Below are positions 1 to 7,013 of a DNA stretch of 24,130 nucleotides, piece after piece. Position 1 is the first letter of the stretch, and every line of letters begins with the position of its first letter. Below the pieces are notes generated by a model. That model made no database searches and was not told where the DNA came from. It saw only the letters and a program-made list of their open reading frames with translations. The position numbers were made by a program, and so were the translations under genes. The DNA comes from a virus. The stretch is taken from positions 1 through 24,130 of the IMG/VR virus record IMGVR_UViG_3300031539_000310. One strand, 5' to 3'.

Positions 1-637
1 AGCCGTCCACCGTCCGCTGTCCTTGTGATGCTCGTTCGTTAGCGGCTCCCGACTCCATAGCATTGAGGCGAGTTTCGAGCGCATCTACCTTGTGGGCTTT
101 CTCAAGCGCTGCAATGTACTGCCTCGCCGGCTGCGAGTCTTTGGAGCCAAACAGTTCCGTGAGCGTCGCGTCGTCCGGGGGTGCGAATGTCACCTGCGCG
201 GCACTTGCACCTGCGGTTTCGGGTTGCTCGCGGTTTGGCGAGGCGGCGAGTGCGGCGATCTGCTTTTCGAGTTTCTCAATGCGCCGGGCCTGTTTGCCCT
301 GCGCCTTGCTCGAAACCGAACGCGCGTGCTCGTATGCCTTCGCCTCTTGCTCGGTCATCTTGACGATTTGCTCGTCGGTCAGACCAAGTTCCTTCGCTGC
401 ATCGGTCTGCTTCTGCGAAGGCCGGAACTGTCCGCTGCCAACCTGACCTTGCGGCGGGGCGGGCGGTGTCGTGGTTCCCGTCTTGTCGGGGGGCGGTGAG
501 ACGTTGGAATCGGGAGTCACGTTGCTGTCGGCTACCGGCTCGCCTAGGATTTTGGCGGCGGCGGCGCGTGCGGCTGTGGCCCTGGATTCGGGCGTCATCG
601 TTGCGCTGCCCGGCTGGACGTTCGATTCATCTGCCAT
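1..637 (-). CDS. Scaffold-like phage head assembly protein, C-terminus outside the window
   Basis: An open frame runs from an ATG at 637 off the left end of the window (212 residues visible, no stop). The start follows a GAAGGATG ribosome site. Residues 1-75 are rich in Ala, Pro, Thr and Ser and look disordered. Residues 84-105 hold a short acidic helix, 'LTDEQIVKM', and residues 111-131 a charged coiled-coil segment (KQARRIEKLEKQIAAL). A long disordered head plus coiled coil, placed downstream of terminase and portal and before the expected capsid gene, is typical of scaffolding proteins that shape the procapsid. The role is inferred from position and composition only. A tail or capsid-decoration protein is possible. 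Confidence 0.6.
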   Translation of the reverse strand, partial: MADESNVQPGSATMTPESRATAARAAAAKILGEPVADSNVTPDSNVSPPPDKTGTTTPPAPPQGQVGSGQFRPSQKQTDAAKELGLTDEQIVKMTEQEAKAYEHARSVSSKAQGKQARRIEKLEKQIAALAASPNREQPETAGASAAQVTFAPPDDATLTELFGSKDSQPARQYIAALEKAHKVDALETRLNAMESGAANERASQGQRTVDG

Positions 638-697
638 ACAATCATCCTTCAACTACCTGAGCAGACCTATTTCTGCCGGGGTAGATTGTCTATGCGT

Positions 698-1039
698 TCA
701 ATGACCTCCGCGCACTTCGTTTTCATCGTGGAACCCTCGTGCCTTGAGGAACTTCAACTTCTGCTCGCGTCCCCCGCTGCCGTGTGCTATCCCCTCGCTG
801 TCGAAATGGACGCCAAGGTGCGCAAACGTCTTGTTTGCTTCGGTCACCTGCGTGACGCCCACGCCCGCATTGATACTCGTCCAGTCGTTCACCCTACTGC
901 CTGTCGATGCTTTCTCAGCGTGTTGATCTCGGTCACAGATATGCCCGCAGTGGAGCACGGGGTCGTTACGCCGGTCGACTTCTCTGAACTCGTCGATCTG
1001 CTTGCCACACACGCGACACTTGTAAACGTAGAGAGGCAA
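698..1039 (-). CDS. FmdB-type zinc-ribbon protein
   Basis: 113 residues. The N-terminus MPLYVYKCRVCGKQID matches the FmdB regulatory-protein zinc ribbon, which typically begins MPxYxYxC and has a CxxC pair followed about 20 residues later by 'DDPVxC'. Here the ligands are C8, C11, C31 and C35 or H33, with the 'RRNDPVLHCGHIC' signature present. The start codon is TTG at 1039-1037. It is chosen because an AGGAGA ribosome site sits 6-8 bases upstream and the protein then begins exactly at the family N-terminus. Small FmdB proteins are frequent in phage head-gene clusters, but their function is unknown. The C-terminal 60 residues are not recognised. Confidence 0.75.
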   Translation of the reverse strand: MPLYVYKCRVCGKQIDEFREVDRRNDPVLHCGHICDRDQHAEKASTGSRVNDWTSINAGVGVTQVTEANKTFAHLGVHFDSEGIAHGSGGREQKLKFLKARGFHDENEVRGGH

Positions 1040-1054
1040 AGTAAATCTCCTGTC

Positions 1055-1606
1055 TCACGCCGAAATGGTCTTCGCGCCCTTACTGCAATTGCAATGCAGA
1101 CAAGCGGGTACGATATTTGTTGCCGTGTGGTGTCCGCCCCGAGAGAGCGGGATAACGTGATCCATCGTCGGCGGCGTTTTCTCCGAAAATCGAATCCCAC
1201 AGTACTTGCACCGGAAGTCATGGGTGGTCAATACGTCCTGCCACTGTTGGGCAGTCAGGTCGGCAAATACACCTATTTCCCTTGCCCTTCGGCGCTGTTT
1301 TATTGCCCGCACTTGGGCAGGATGTTCCTTCCTCCACTGACGACTACTTGTTCTTGCCATTTCGCGATGCGTTGCTTCCCATCTATGGCCATACTCTTTC
1401 ACTTTCTCGGAATTACCTTCGTACCAAACGTGAGCAACTTCTTTGCATCTATCACGATTCGCTTCGTACCACCTACGGGACCATTCCCTTGCCTTACCGG
1501 GATGATCTATTCTCCACTGTCGCGCTTGTGCATCTTTTATTGCGCGATGGGTCTGATAGTATTGCCGGCCGTGTTCGCGCTGTTCCTCTTTGTTCTTATA
1601 AGGCAT
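1055..1606 (-). CDS. HNH endonuclease with N-terminal Trp/charged repeats
   Basis: 183 residues. The C-terminal 55 residues form an HNH nuclease: zinc pair C133/C136, D149-H150 followed by VIPLSRGG, N164, and the second zinc pair C169/C172 followed by N173 and K176. Residues 1-105 contain several irregular 12-15-residue repeats, each with a tryptophan or tyrosine in a basic/acidic helix (for example QARQWRIDHPGKAREW). Such repeats are common in free-standing phage HNH enzymes and probably bind DNA. The start ATG overlaps the stop of the portal gene (TAATG), so translation is coupled. Proteins of this kind act as homing endonucleases or help terminase cutting. I cannot tell which applies here. 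Confidence 0.85.
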   Translation of the reverse strand: MPYKNKEEQREHGRQYYQTHRAIKDAQARQWRIDHPGKAREWSRRWYEANRDRCKEVAHVWYEGNSEKVKEYGHRWEATHREMARTSSRQWRKEHPAQVRAIKQRRRAREIGVFADLTAQQWQDVLTTHDFRCKYCGIRFSEKTPPTMDHVIPLSRGGHHTATNIVPACLHCNCSKGAKTISA

Positions 1607-3351
1607 TAGGTCTCAACCCCTAGTTGTTCCGCCGGGGTCTCTACGGGAGGAGGTTTTGCGGGAAGTCTCCGCACGACACGATTGTCAGCGTACGCAGTTC
1701 TCGGCTTTGGGTTGGTACTCTGCAATCCCCCGCCTCCACCCATCATTAAAGGTGCACCCCGCTTAAACATCCGCCCCGCTTCCCGTATGCCAAGCAGTTG
1801 CCCCGTTATCCGCACCACTTCATCCGCCTGAAGCAGTTGACCCTGCATCGCACCGATCTGCTGAAGCGGGAATACCACGGTCGTCAGCCACTGCACCACG
1901 CGCTGATACTGCTCATCCGGGTCAAGGCCGCGTTTGACGTTCGCGTCGATGGCGAAGTTGAAGTCAAGGAAATCACCCTCTCGCAGATCGGGCGTCCACC
2001 TGATGGGAATCGGCACCCCGGTCTTGGTGGTCAGCGTCATATCCCGCGTCCAGATGGGATCGAGCCAACGATGCCATGCCACTTTCCGCAGCACACTGCC
2101 TGCGGTATCGAGCAGGCGCTTGCGGTAGTAGGCCACACGGGTGCCCGCCGACGCCTTGTTCATTTCATCCTGTCCGAGCGTGTTCGCCTGCGGGCCGGTG
2201 CCACCGATCAACTCGGGATTGCCGCTGAGCATATTGAGGAAGTCCCTGCACCACGCCACGATCTGATAACCCGCCTGATCTGCCCCGCCGTAGCTCACCT
2301 GCTGATAGAGTTTGGGGTCGGACACCTCCACTGTGTCACCGTCACTCGATTCGCGGACGGCCTGATTGTCCTGCGTCTTGCCGAGCGGCACGAGCAGTAT
2401 CTGCTTCTCGCGCTCTGCCTGCCGCTGCATCTTGCGGGCAATGGAGTTCATCAGGTCATGAAGGTCTTTTACCACGGCTATCAGCGGCACCTGCAGGAAG
2501 TTGTTGGGCACCTCGCTGAGTTGCCAGTAGTCGTACGGCCCGCCTTCCGGCCCCTTATACTCGCGTTCGTGCAGGTAGTGGTCGCCCGCCGAGTCGGGGT
2601 CGCCGGCCATCGTAACGATCACGTCCTCACTTGGCAGCCAGATGTCCGCGAACTGCACCTTCTCAATCAGGTAGTCGTCGAGCGAGCGCTTGCCCGTAAC
2701 GCTCTCCTCTGGACGCTGACCCGGTTGTACCTGCATCGTGCTCAGTTGCTCGACTTCCTTGCGCCTGCCGCGCATCACGTCGAGCGCCTGCTTCTTGTTC
2801 ATCAGGTAACGGTCGCCCTGGAACTCCATTTCCTCGTCCACGTCAGCCTTAAGATCGCCGATCCAGTTGTGGAACTTGACGCGAGAGACGAACACCTTAC
2901 CGGGGTCGGCCAGATAGTTGCCCTGCTCGTCCCAATGCGGCGAGAAGCGGTCACATTGTCCAGTCTTGGTGATACCGAGCATGAAGAGACTGTCGAGAAT
3001 AACGCGGCACACGGTCTTGGCGAACTTGATTTCCTCAAGTGATAGGTTGATCGCTTCCCTGAATACGCCCGCAAACTCCGCGAGTTCAGTGTTGTAGCTG
3101 GTGACGGTACACTCAGGGTCAATAGCGAGATTGGGTTGAAGGACGCCGACGAGTGCATGCAGCATCTGGAGCGGTTCATGATCCTGCCCCGTGCTTCGCC
3201 CGTAGTACCGTCCTTGAAACTTCTGCTCAAACTCCACCTCGCGGTCGCGGAACGGCTGAAGGTAGTCGTCCGCTTCCTTGATCTTGTCGCGGAGCTTGAC
3301 GGCACTCGACGTTTTCGAGGTCTGGATGTTCGGGGCTTCCATTACTGCCAT
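1606..3351 (-). CDS. Phage portal protein
   Basis: 581 residues, within the usual portal range. The portal forms the dodecameric ring at one capsid vertex through which terminase pumps DNA. The call rests on position directly after terminase, on length, and on features common in portal proteins: an N-terminal helical region, a middle with 'HDLMNSIARKMQRQAEREKQ', a conserved-looking 'NMLSGNPELIGGTGPQANT' stretch typical of the wing/clip region, and a late helix-rich part ending in a Met/Gly-rich tail (MMGGGGG near residue 535). The ATG at 3351 lies inside the last codons of the terminase nuclease gene (10-base overlap). The gene reads without interruption. Confidence 0.85.
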   Translation of the reverse strand: MAVMEAPNIQTSKTSSAVKLRDKIKEADDYLQPFRDREVEFEQKFQGRYYGRSTGQDHEPLQMLHALVGVLQPNLAIDPECTVTSYNTELAEFAGVFREAINLSLEEIKFAKTVCRVILDSLFMLGITKTGQCDRFSPHWDEQGNYLADPGKVFVSRVKFHNWIGDLKADVDEEMEFQGDRYLMNKKQALDVMRGRRKEVEQLSTMQVQPGQRPEESVTGKRSLDDYLIEKVQFADIWLPSEDVIVTMAGDPDSAGDHYLHEREYKGPEGGPYDYWQLSEVPNNFLQVPLIAVVKDLHDLMNSIARKMQRQAEREKQILLVPLGKTQDNQAVRESSDGDTVEVSDPKLYQQVSYGGADQAGYQIVAWCRDFLNMLSGNPELIGGTGPQANTLGQDEMNKASAGTRVAYYRKRLLDTAGSVLRKVAWHRWLDPIWTRDMTLTTKTGVPIPIRWTPDLREGDFLDFNFAIDANVKRGLDPDEQYQRVVQWLTTVVFPLQQIGAMQGQLLQADEVVRITGQLLGIREAGRMFKRGAPLMMGGGGGLQSTNPKPRTAYADNRVVRRLPAKPPPVETPAEQLGVET

Positions 3352-4445
3352 GCCCCTGTCCTCTCTTTCTTGTCAGCCTTGCGGTGCCGCTCCATGAACC
3401 ACTCGATGGTATTGGCTTTGATGGTCGTCGCTACGGCATTGCGCCACGGGGGCATGTCCATGCAGGCGCGAATTGATAGTCCCGTACCCACCACTAAGTC
3501 ACCGTGCTGCTTGCGAGCTTGCGGGTTCAGGTCACGGTTCTTGGAGAGTACTGCCCGTCCGCTGTCGTCGAAGATATACTGCCTGAGCTGATCGAGCAGA
3601 TCGGCACTGCGTACGATCACCCCGCGCGCAGAGAGCACGTCGACGTTTGCCCCGGCGTCCTGTTCGTAGATGTACGCACCTGACAATGGCCGCTGAAGTG
3701 CATCGCCCACCCTGTCCATCAGAAGCGCCTGGCTATTCTCTCCGTGAACCCACCCAAGGCGTCCAGTTGACGTTTCCACGGTCTTGTCATGTGACACGTT
3801 GCGCCAGAGATTGGGGTAGCCGCACTCGTCGGTCATGGTGCGGATAGTCGTAATTCCGTGCATCTTCTGGACACAGCACACCAACGCATCGTTGTAGTGT
3901 CGAGCGATGGCAACTGCAATGTGTCCAAGACGGACAGGCGTCACGTTATTGGCATTGAACTCGACTGCCTGCTCCATCCCCTGCACGGCGAATCCCTCGA
4001 TAGTCGAGTCCGATTGGAAAGTGCCTGCGCCCACGTCCACGCCAAGTCCGAACATCATTTGCGCAGATGCGGTACCTTGCGGGAGATTGACGGGCATGCG
4101 GTCGGGTGGAATCCAGATGCGAATGCGCCCGTCGCTTTTCTCATAGAGTGTGCCGTTCTCGCCCACTTCCATGCGCATCAGGGGATTGCGGACGTTGGAG
4201 CGCTGCACGTCGATCCAAGAGCGCTCGAATACGCCCTCGCCTGACTGTGCGTTGGGGTCGCGCAGCATCTCCTTGCGGAACTGCCAGCTATCGACTCCGC
4301 CCATCTGACGGGCAAGCTCGGCGATCACCACGCTCGTCAGTCCTTCGGGGTCGGCATCCATGTCGATGTCAACGCGTACGAGTCCCGTGGAGAGGGGCGT
4401 GACTACCAGTCCGGGCATGAGTTGTGTGGCTTCGGTCAGTTGCAT
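3342..4445 (-). CDS. terL (C-terminal part): Large terminase, C-terminal nuclease half (split gene)
   Basis: 367 residues with the RNase H-like nuclease of large terminases, which cuts concatemeric phage DNA. Motif I is GLGVDVGAG (133-141, D137) followed by S145-D146-S-T. Motif III is HGDLVVG with D316. The first 80 residues (PGLVVTPLS..., GVFERSWIDV) match the linker that normally follows the ATPase domain, so nothing seems lost at the split. Motif II, usually containing a catalytic Glu, reads ALVCCVQKMHG (187-197) with no acidic residue. The start ATG has AGGA six bases upstream. The frame is open for another 19 codons upstream. The ATPase half lies at 6192-7013. Confidence 0.8.
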   Translation of the reverse strand: MQLTEATQLMPGLVVTPLSTGLVRVDIDMDADPEGLTSVVIAELARQMGGVDSWQFRKEMLRDPNAQSGEGVFERSWIDVQRSNVRNPLMRMEVGENGTLYEKSDGRIRIWIPPDRMPVNLPQGTASAQMMFGLGVDVGAGTFQSDSTIEGFAVQGMEQAVEFNANNVTPVRLGHIAVAIARHYNDALVCCVQKMHGITTIRTMTDECGYPNLWRNVSHDKTVETSTGRLGWVHGENSQALLMDRVGDALQRPLSGAYIYEQDAGANVDVLSARGVIVRSADLLDQLRQYIFDDSGRAVLSKNRDLNPQARKQHGDLVVGTGLSIRACMDMPPWRNAVATTIKANTIEWFMERHRKADKKERTGAWQ

Positions 4446-4469
4446 CAGGCGTCCTATGCCCCGAAACGA

Positions 4470-4511
4470 AAACGACCGCTCACCTGCTTGTGCTCAAGTG
4501 AACGGCCGTTT
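4470..4511 (-). terminator. 17-bp hairpin just upstream of the nuclease half
   Basis: On the minus-strand RNA the arms 4511-4495 and 4486-4470 pair over 17 positions with an 8-base loop and three G-U wobbles. A run UUUUCGUUU follows. On the plus strand the wobbles would become A-C mismatches, so the structure is tuned to the minus-strand transcript. It resembles a rho-independent terminator, but it ends 24 bases before the start of the terminase nuclease gene, so it could also be an intron or RNA-processing element. Confidence 0.6.
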
Positions 4512-4523
4512 GGTCGTTTGATC

Positions 4524-4546
4524 GTCCCGCTTCATGAGGGCGGGAC
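4524..4546 (-). other. Short hairpin after the HNH-AP2 gene
   Basis: Perfect 7-bp inverted repeat GTCCCGC/GCGGGAC with a 9-base loop, between the endonuclease stop (4564) and the longer hairpin at 4470-4511. It could be a transcript end or part of a larger RNA fold. There is no clear U-run after it. Confidence 0.4.
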
Positions 4547-4563
4547 TATCGGGGGTATTTTTG

Positions 4564-5073
4564 TCAGACTGCGTTACATCTGGCGAATTCTCCGAATCCT
4601 TCCTTTGCGGCGGTGTCATACGTTCTTGCCGCTTCTGCCTCTGAATCGAAACGACCAAGTTTCTTGAGTTTGCCGCCCACCTTGATCGCCGCACGCCATT
4701 TCATTCTATCGGGATCCCAAAAGACGCCCTTGAATTGGCTCGAACCTGCCTGTTTCTTTCTGTTGCCTTGATTCTGCGAATGTGTGCAGAATCGCAGATT
4801 CGCACGTCTGTTGTCGAGGCCGTCTCTGTTCTTATGGTCAAGTTCTTGGCCTTTCGATGCGCCCAGAATCACCCGGTGCATAAGAAAGGCGGTCTTCTTG
4901 CCTCTCGCGGTTGTGTGCGATACCGCATAGTTCCTTCCGTTTGGCGCCGCCATGGTCGTCCAGCGGTACCCGCGCACCAAGAGAACGTCCTGTTTCTCGA
5001 TCACCGCAATCAACCCACGGGTAAGTTCTACGCCAACAGAACCATCTTCTCTTTCAAAGAACCTGTTCTTCAT
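4564..5073 (-). CDS. HNH-AP2 homing-type endonuclease
   Basis: 169 residues. The middle (66-104) is an HNH_3-type nuclease: HRVILGA, then ELDHKNRDGLDNRRANLRF with H80, N88 and N92. The C-terminal 55 residues (113-168: SQFKGVFWD..., WRAAIKVGGK, KKLGRFDSEAEAARTYD) are an AP2 DNA-binding domain. This pairing is characteristic of mobile phage endonucleases. The ATG follows AAGGAG by six bases. The gene lies inside the insert that separates the ATPase and nuclease halves of large terminase, which is just where a homing enzyme would be expected. It is the likely cause of the split. Confidence 0.9.
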   Translation of the reverse strand: MKNRFFEREDGSVGVELTRGLIAVIEKQDVLLVRGYRWTTMAAPNGRNYAVSHTTARGKKTAFLMHRVILGASKGQELDHKNRDGLDNRRANLRFCTHSQNQGNRKKQAGSSQFKGVFWDPDRMKWRAAIKVGGKLKKLGRFDSEAEAARTYDTAAKEGFGEFARCNAV

Positions 5074-5169
5074 GTCGCACTCCTTGTTGTGCCCTTGGGT
5101 TCATAAGCGGGAAGGGCGACCAAGGTATTCGCCCGTTCAGGAGCTACCCTATCCCGCTGGTTCTCCGTC
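5074..5169 (-). other. Folded spacer between tRNA and HNH-AP2 gene
   Basis: In the minus-strand transcript a perfect 7-bp outer repeat AGCGGGA/TCCCGCT encloses a perfect 6-bp repeat GGGCGA/TCGCCC. The spacer then carries the AAGGAG ribosome site of the endonuclease gene. No coding potential is seen. The nested hairpin may help release the tRNA 3' end or shield the ribosome site. Confidence 0.4.
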
Positions 5170-5245
5170 TGGAGCCGCTGGTGGGAATCGAACCCACAAC
5201 CTCCCGCTTACAAAGCGGGCGCTCTGCCAGTTGAGCTACTACGGC
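5170..5245 (-). tRNA. tRNA-Thr (anticodon UGU)
   Basis: Full cloverleaf of 76 bases including an encoded CCA. The acceptor stem GCCGUAG/CAGCGGC has six pairs, one a G-U, and a single A-A mismatch at position 6-67. The D arm has GCUC/GAGC. The anticodon stem CCCGC/GCGGG is perfect with loop UUUGUAA, giving anticodon UGU, which reads the Thr codon ACA. The T arm is GUGGG UUCGAUU CCCAC. The discriminator base is U. The gene lies inside the insert that splits the large terminase gene and is transcribed in the same direction. The host uses or tolerates it, or it is cargo. Confidence 0.93.
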
Positions 5246-5382
5246 GTATGGGCGGTCTCACGGCAGCGAGAGCACTATGGCAAACGCCCATTAGCGAGCC
5301 GCCCGTTATCGTCTATCGGGCCGGGTCGGTTGGAGAATCTGAGGAACCGTGCCCGGCCCATGCGCGGTGGGTGGCCGCGTGA
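5246..5382 (-). other. Gene-free stretch with GC-rich hairpin before the tRNA
   Basis: Between the lipoprotein stop and the tRNA. An 8-bp perfect repeat GGGCCGGG (5318-5325) / CCCGGCCC (5352-5359) is extended by three more pairs after a bulge. No U-run follows on the minus strand, so it is a weak terminator candidate. It may be a processing site in front of the tRNA. Confidence 0.35.
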
Positions 5383-5925
5383 TTACAGAATATCGCTGCC
5401 TGTCGCCTTGACTCGCGCGTCGATGAACGCGCTGACTTCAGTAGGAACCGATGCTTCATTCACTGCCCTTGCTGCGGTAATCGCGCCCCCCGCCTTGACC
5501 GCCTTGACCAGCGTGTCTATCGCTTCCCGCGCCGTTGCCTGTTCCCTCTTGGCTTTTGCGGTCTGCACCTGTCTCACGACACCGAATCCAGCGCCGAGAG
5601 CCGTTATCCCAAGCATCGCTATGGGGGCGTAAGGGACGGGCACAACCGCCGACACAATGCCTATCGCGGTATTGATGATGTAGTCGCGCTGCTCGATCTG
5701 AGCCTGAATGTCGGCGTTGGCAATCGTCACCTTCTCGGCCGTCAGTTTGACCTTGGCTTCAAGTGTTGCTTTCTCCACGTCGAGTTGCGACTTCACCGTC
5801 ACGATCTCAGCCTTCAGTTGAGAGGGCGTCACCTGTTTCGCGGGGTCGATGATCGAGGGCGTTTTGATCGAGCAACCGGACGCGACGAGCAGCACTGCAA
5901 GCACTACGAGTTTCTTCATATCCAT
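5383..5925 (-). CDS. Phage-encoded lipoprotein with coiled coil and hydrophobic segment
   Basis: 180 residues from the ATG at 5925, preceded by GAGAGGAC. A later in-frame ATG at 5919 is the alternative. A lipoprotein signal peptide is clear: MDMKK, a hydrophobic stretch LVVLAVLLVA, and the lipobox VASGC with the modified Cys near residue 17. Then comes a charged helical region rich in Lys, Glu and Gln (about 35-75), a long hydrophobic Ala/Val/Pro segment (about 80-115) able to enter a membrane, and a second basic helix. It should be anchored in the outer or inner membrane. A lysis-related (spanin-like) or superinfection role is possible, but the sequence does not prove it. It sits inside the split terminase. 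Confidence 0.7.
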   Translation of the reverse strand: MDMKKLVVLAVLLVASGCSIKTPSIIDPAKQVTPSQLKAEIVTVKSQLDVEKATLEAKVKLTAEKVTIANADIQAQIEQRDYIINTAIGIVSAVVPVPYAPIAMLGITALGAGFGVVRQVQTAKAKREQATAREAIDTLVKAVKAGGAITAARAVNEASVPTEVSAFIDARVKATGSDIL

Positions 5926-5939
5926 TTGTCCTCTCATTA

Positions 5940-6179
5940 TCAGTCCACACTCCGCATCCACCGAATGCCGTACAGCGTCTTTGCACACTTAACCTTGCAG
6001 GCGGAAATCGATGGAAGAGGTTCACTTTCCCTTACATCACAGACCACCGTCTCTCCCTTCTTCTCTACTTCATCGTGTACCGTCGTCTTGCCCACACACA
6101 GAATCACTTCCCCGTCTTTCGCCGCTTTGACCGCTTCGTTCAGCGTCTTGTACTCAACACCGTTCAGTGTCGCGGGCAT
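5940..6179 (-). CDS. Small protein of unknown function following the terminase ATPase half
   Basis: 79 residues. The ATG at 6179 is 12 bases after the stop of the terminase ATPase half and has a perfect AAGGAG eight bases upstream. The sequence starts MPATLNGVEYKTLNEAVKAAKDGE and contains four cysteines (C48 or nearby, then CKVKC near 61-65). I recognise no family. It is followed after 14 bases by the lipoprotein gene, whose ribosome site lies in the gap, so the two are probably co-translated. Confidence 0.65.
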   Translation of the reverse strand: MPATLNGVEYKTLNEAVKAAKDGEVILCVGKTTVHDEVEKKGETVVCDVRESEPLPSISACKVKCAKTLYGIRWMRSVD

Positions 6180-6191
6180 CGTCGTTCTCCT

Positions 6192-7013
6192 TTACCTCAG
6201 CCGATCATGGCACAGATCGTAGAACCTGCCCGGATGGGCGCTACTGCATCCGTAGAACCAGCCGCCCCCGCGCAGGCCGGCGATAAACGCGGCATACGCA
6301 TTCCCAAACTCAGGCTGGAAATTGCACTCATCGCTGAATACTCCAGATGGCGTGTGCGAGCGGATAATGTCACCGCCTTCAGGTATCGCCCACAGCATCG
6401 AGTTCAGATGTGGAAACACAATCTTGTTGGACTGGAAGTTGGTCTTCATGTCCAGTTGGGGTTCCAGCATCTCGATGCCTGGCACGTGCCGCAGGATGAA
6501 CTTGCAGCGGCCCAGCAATCCCGCCGCCGCATCCTCGTTGCCTATCGCGTCCTCCTCGCGTTTGGTCTGCAAGAATACGAGTCTGCCACGGTGGAAAAGC
6601 ACGTCCCATAACGACACGCAGCACCCGAACCACGTGGCCATGATCTGGCGGCACTTGTCGAGCACCATTCCCGTGTTCTCGATCATCTCCCCCGTCTTGG
6701 GCGATCGCACGAGTAGACTGCGATTGTAGGTCTCCAGCCAGAGACGGGACATTTGCTGGATGTGCGGACGGTGTGCGGGGAACGGCTTGATCGGCTGACG
6801 CTTGTCTTTCGGATCGAGTGAGAACACAAACCACTTCATGAACTCCAGGGGGTCATTCTTTGCAAGCTCCCACCGCGCCCGCAACTGCAACTCGATCCAC
6901 TCCGGCTCGGTCAGGGAGGCCAACTGGCTCTGCAATTCCTCGTCGGTCATCACCGTCGACGGTAAACTCAGCGTCTCTTGGTGCTTCGATTGCTGCAACA
7001 GGACGGGCGGCAT
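6192..7013 (-). CDS. terL (N-terminal part): Large terminase, N-terminal ATPase half (split gene)
   Basis: 273 residues covering the whole packaging-motor ATPase domain. A deviant Walker A, K120-C-R-Q-I-M-A-T-W128, matches the KxRQxxxTW form of large terminases. Walker B is GVFSDE with D228-E229. The coupling motif is CSSAHPG (256-262). The protein stops at HDRLR, exactly where the linker to the nuclease domain should begin, and that linker with the nuclease is found at 3342-4445. The ATG at 7013 follows GGAG. An internal ATG at 6950 lacks a ribosome site. The first 161 bases overlap the end of the small terminase gene in another frame. Confidence 0.88.
   Translation of the reverse strand: MPPVLLQQSKHQETLSLPSTVMTDEELQSQLASLTEPEWIELQLRARWELAKNDPLEFMKWFVFSLDPKDKRQPIKPFPAHRPHIQQMSRLWLETYNRSLLVRSPKTGEMIENTGMVLDKCRQIMATWFGCCVSLWDVLFHRGRLVFLQTKREEDAIGNEDAAAGLLGRCKFILRHVPGIEMLEPQLDMKTNFQSNKIVFPHLNSMLWAIPEGGDIIRSHTPSGVFSDECNFQPEFGNAYAAFIAGLRGGGWFYGCSSAHPGRFYDLCHDRLR

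Noticed and set aside
686-3042. Long plus-strand frames (307 and 414 residues) over 686-1609 and 1798-3042
   Set aside because: They are antisense to the FmdB-type, HNH and portal genes, have no good ribosome sites and show composition of reverse-strand shadows.
4445-6192. An intein splitting the terminase
   Set aside because: The ATPase half ends at HDRLR with a stop, and there is no Cys/Ser start, no intein blocks and no His-Asn end before the nuclease half.
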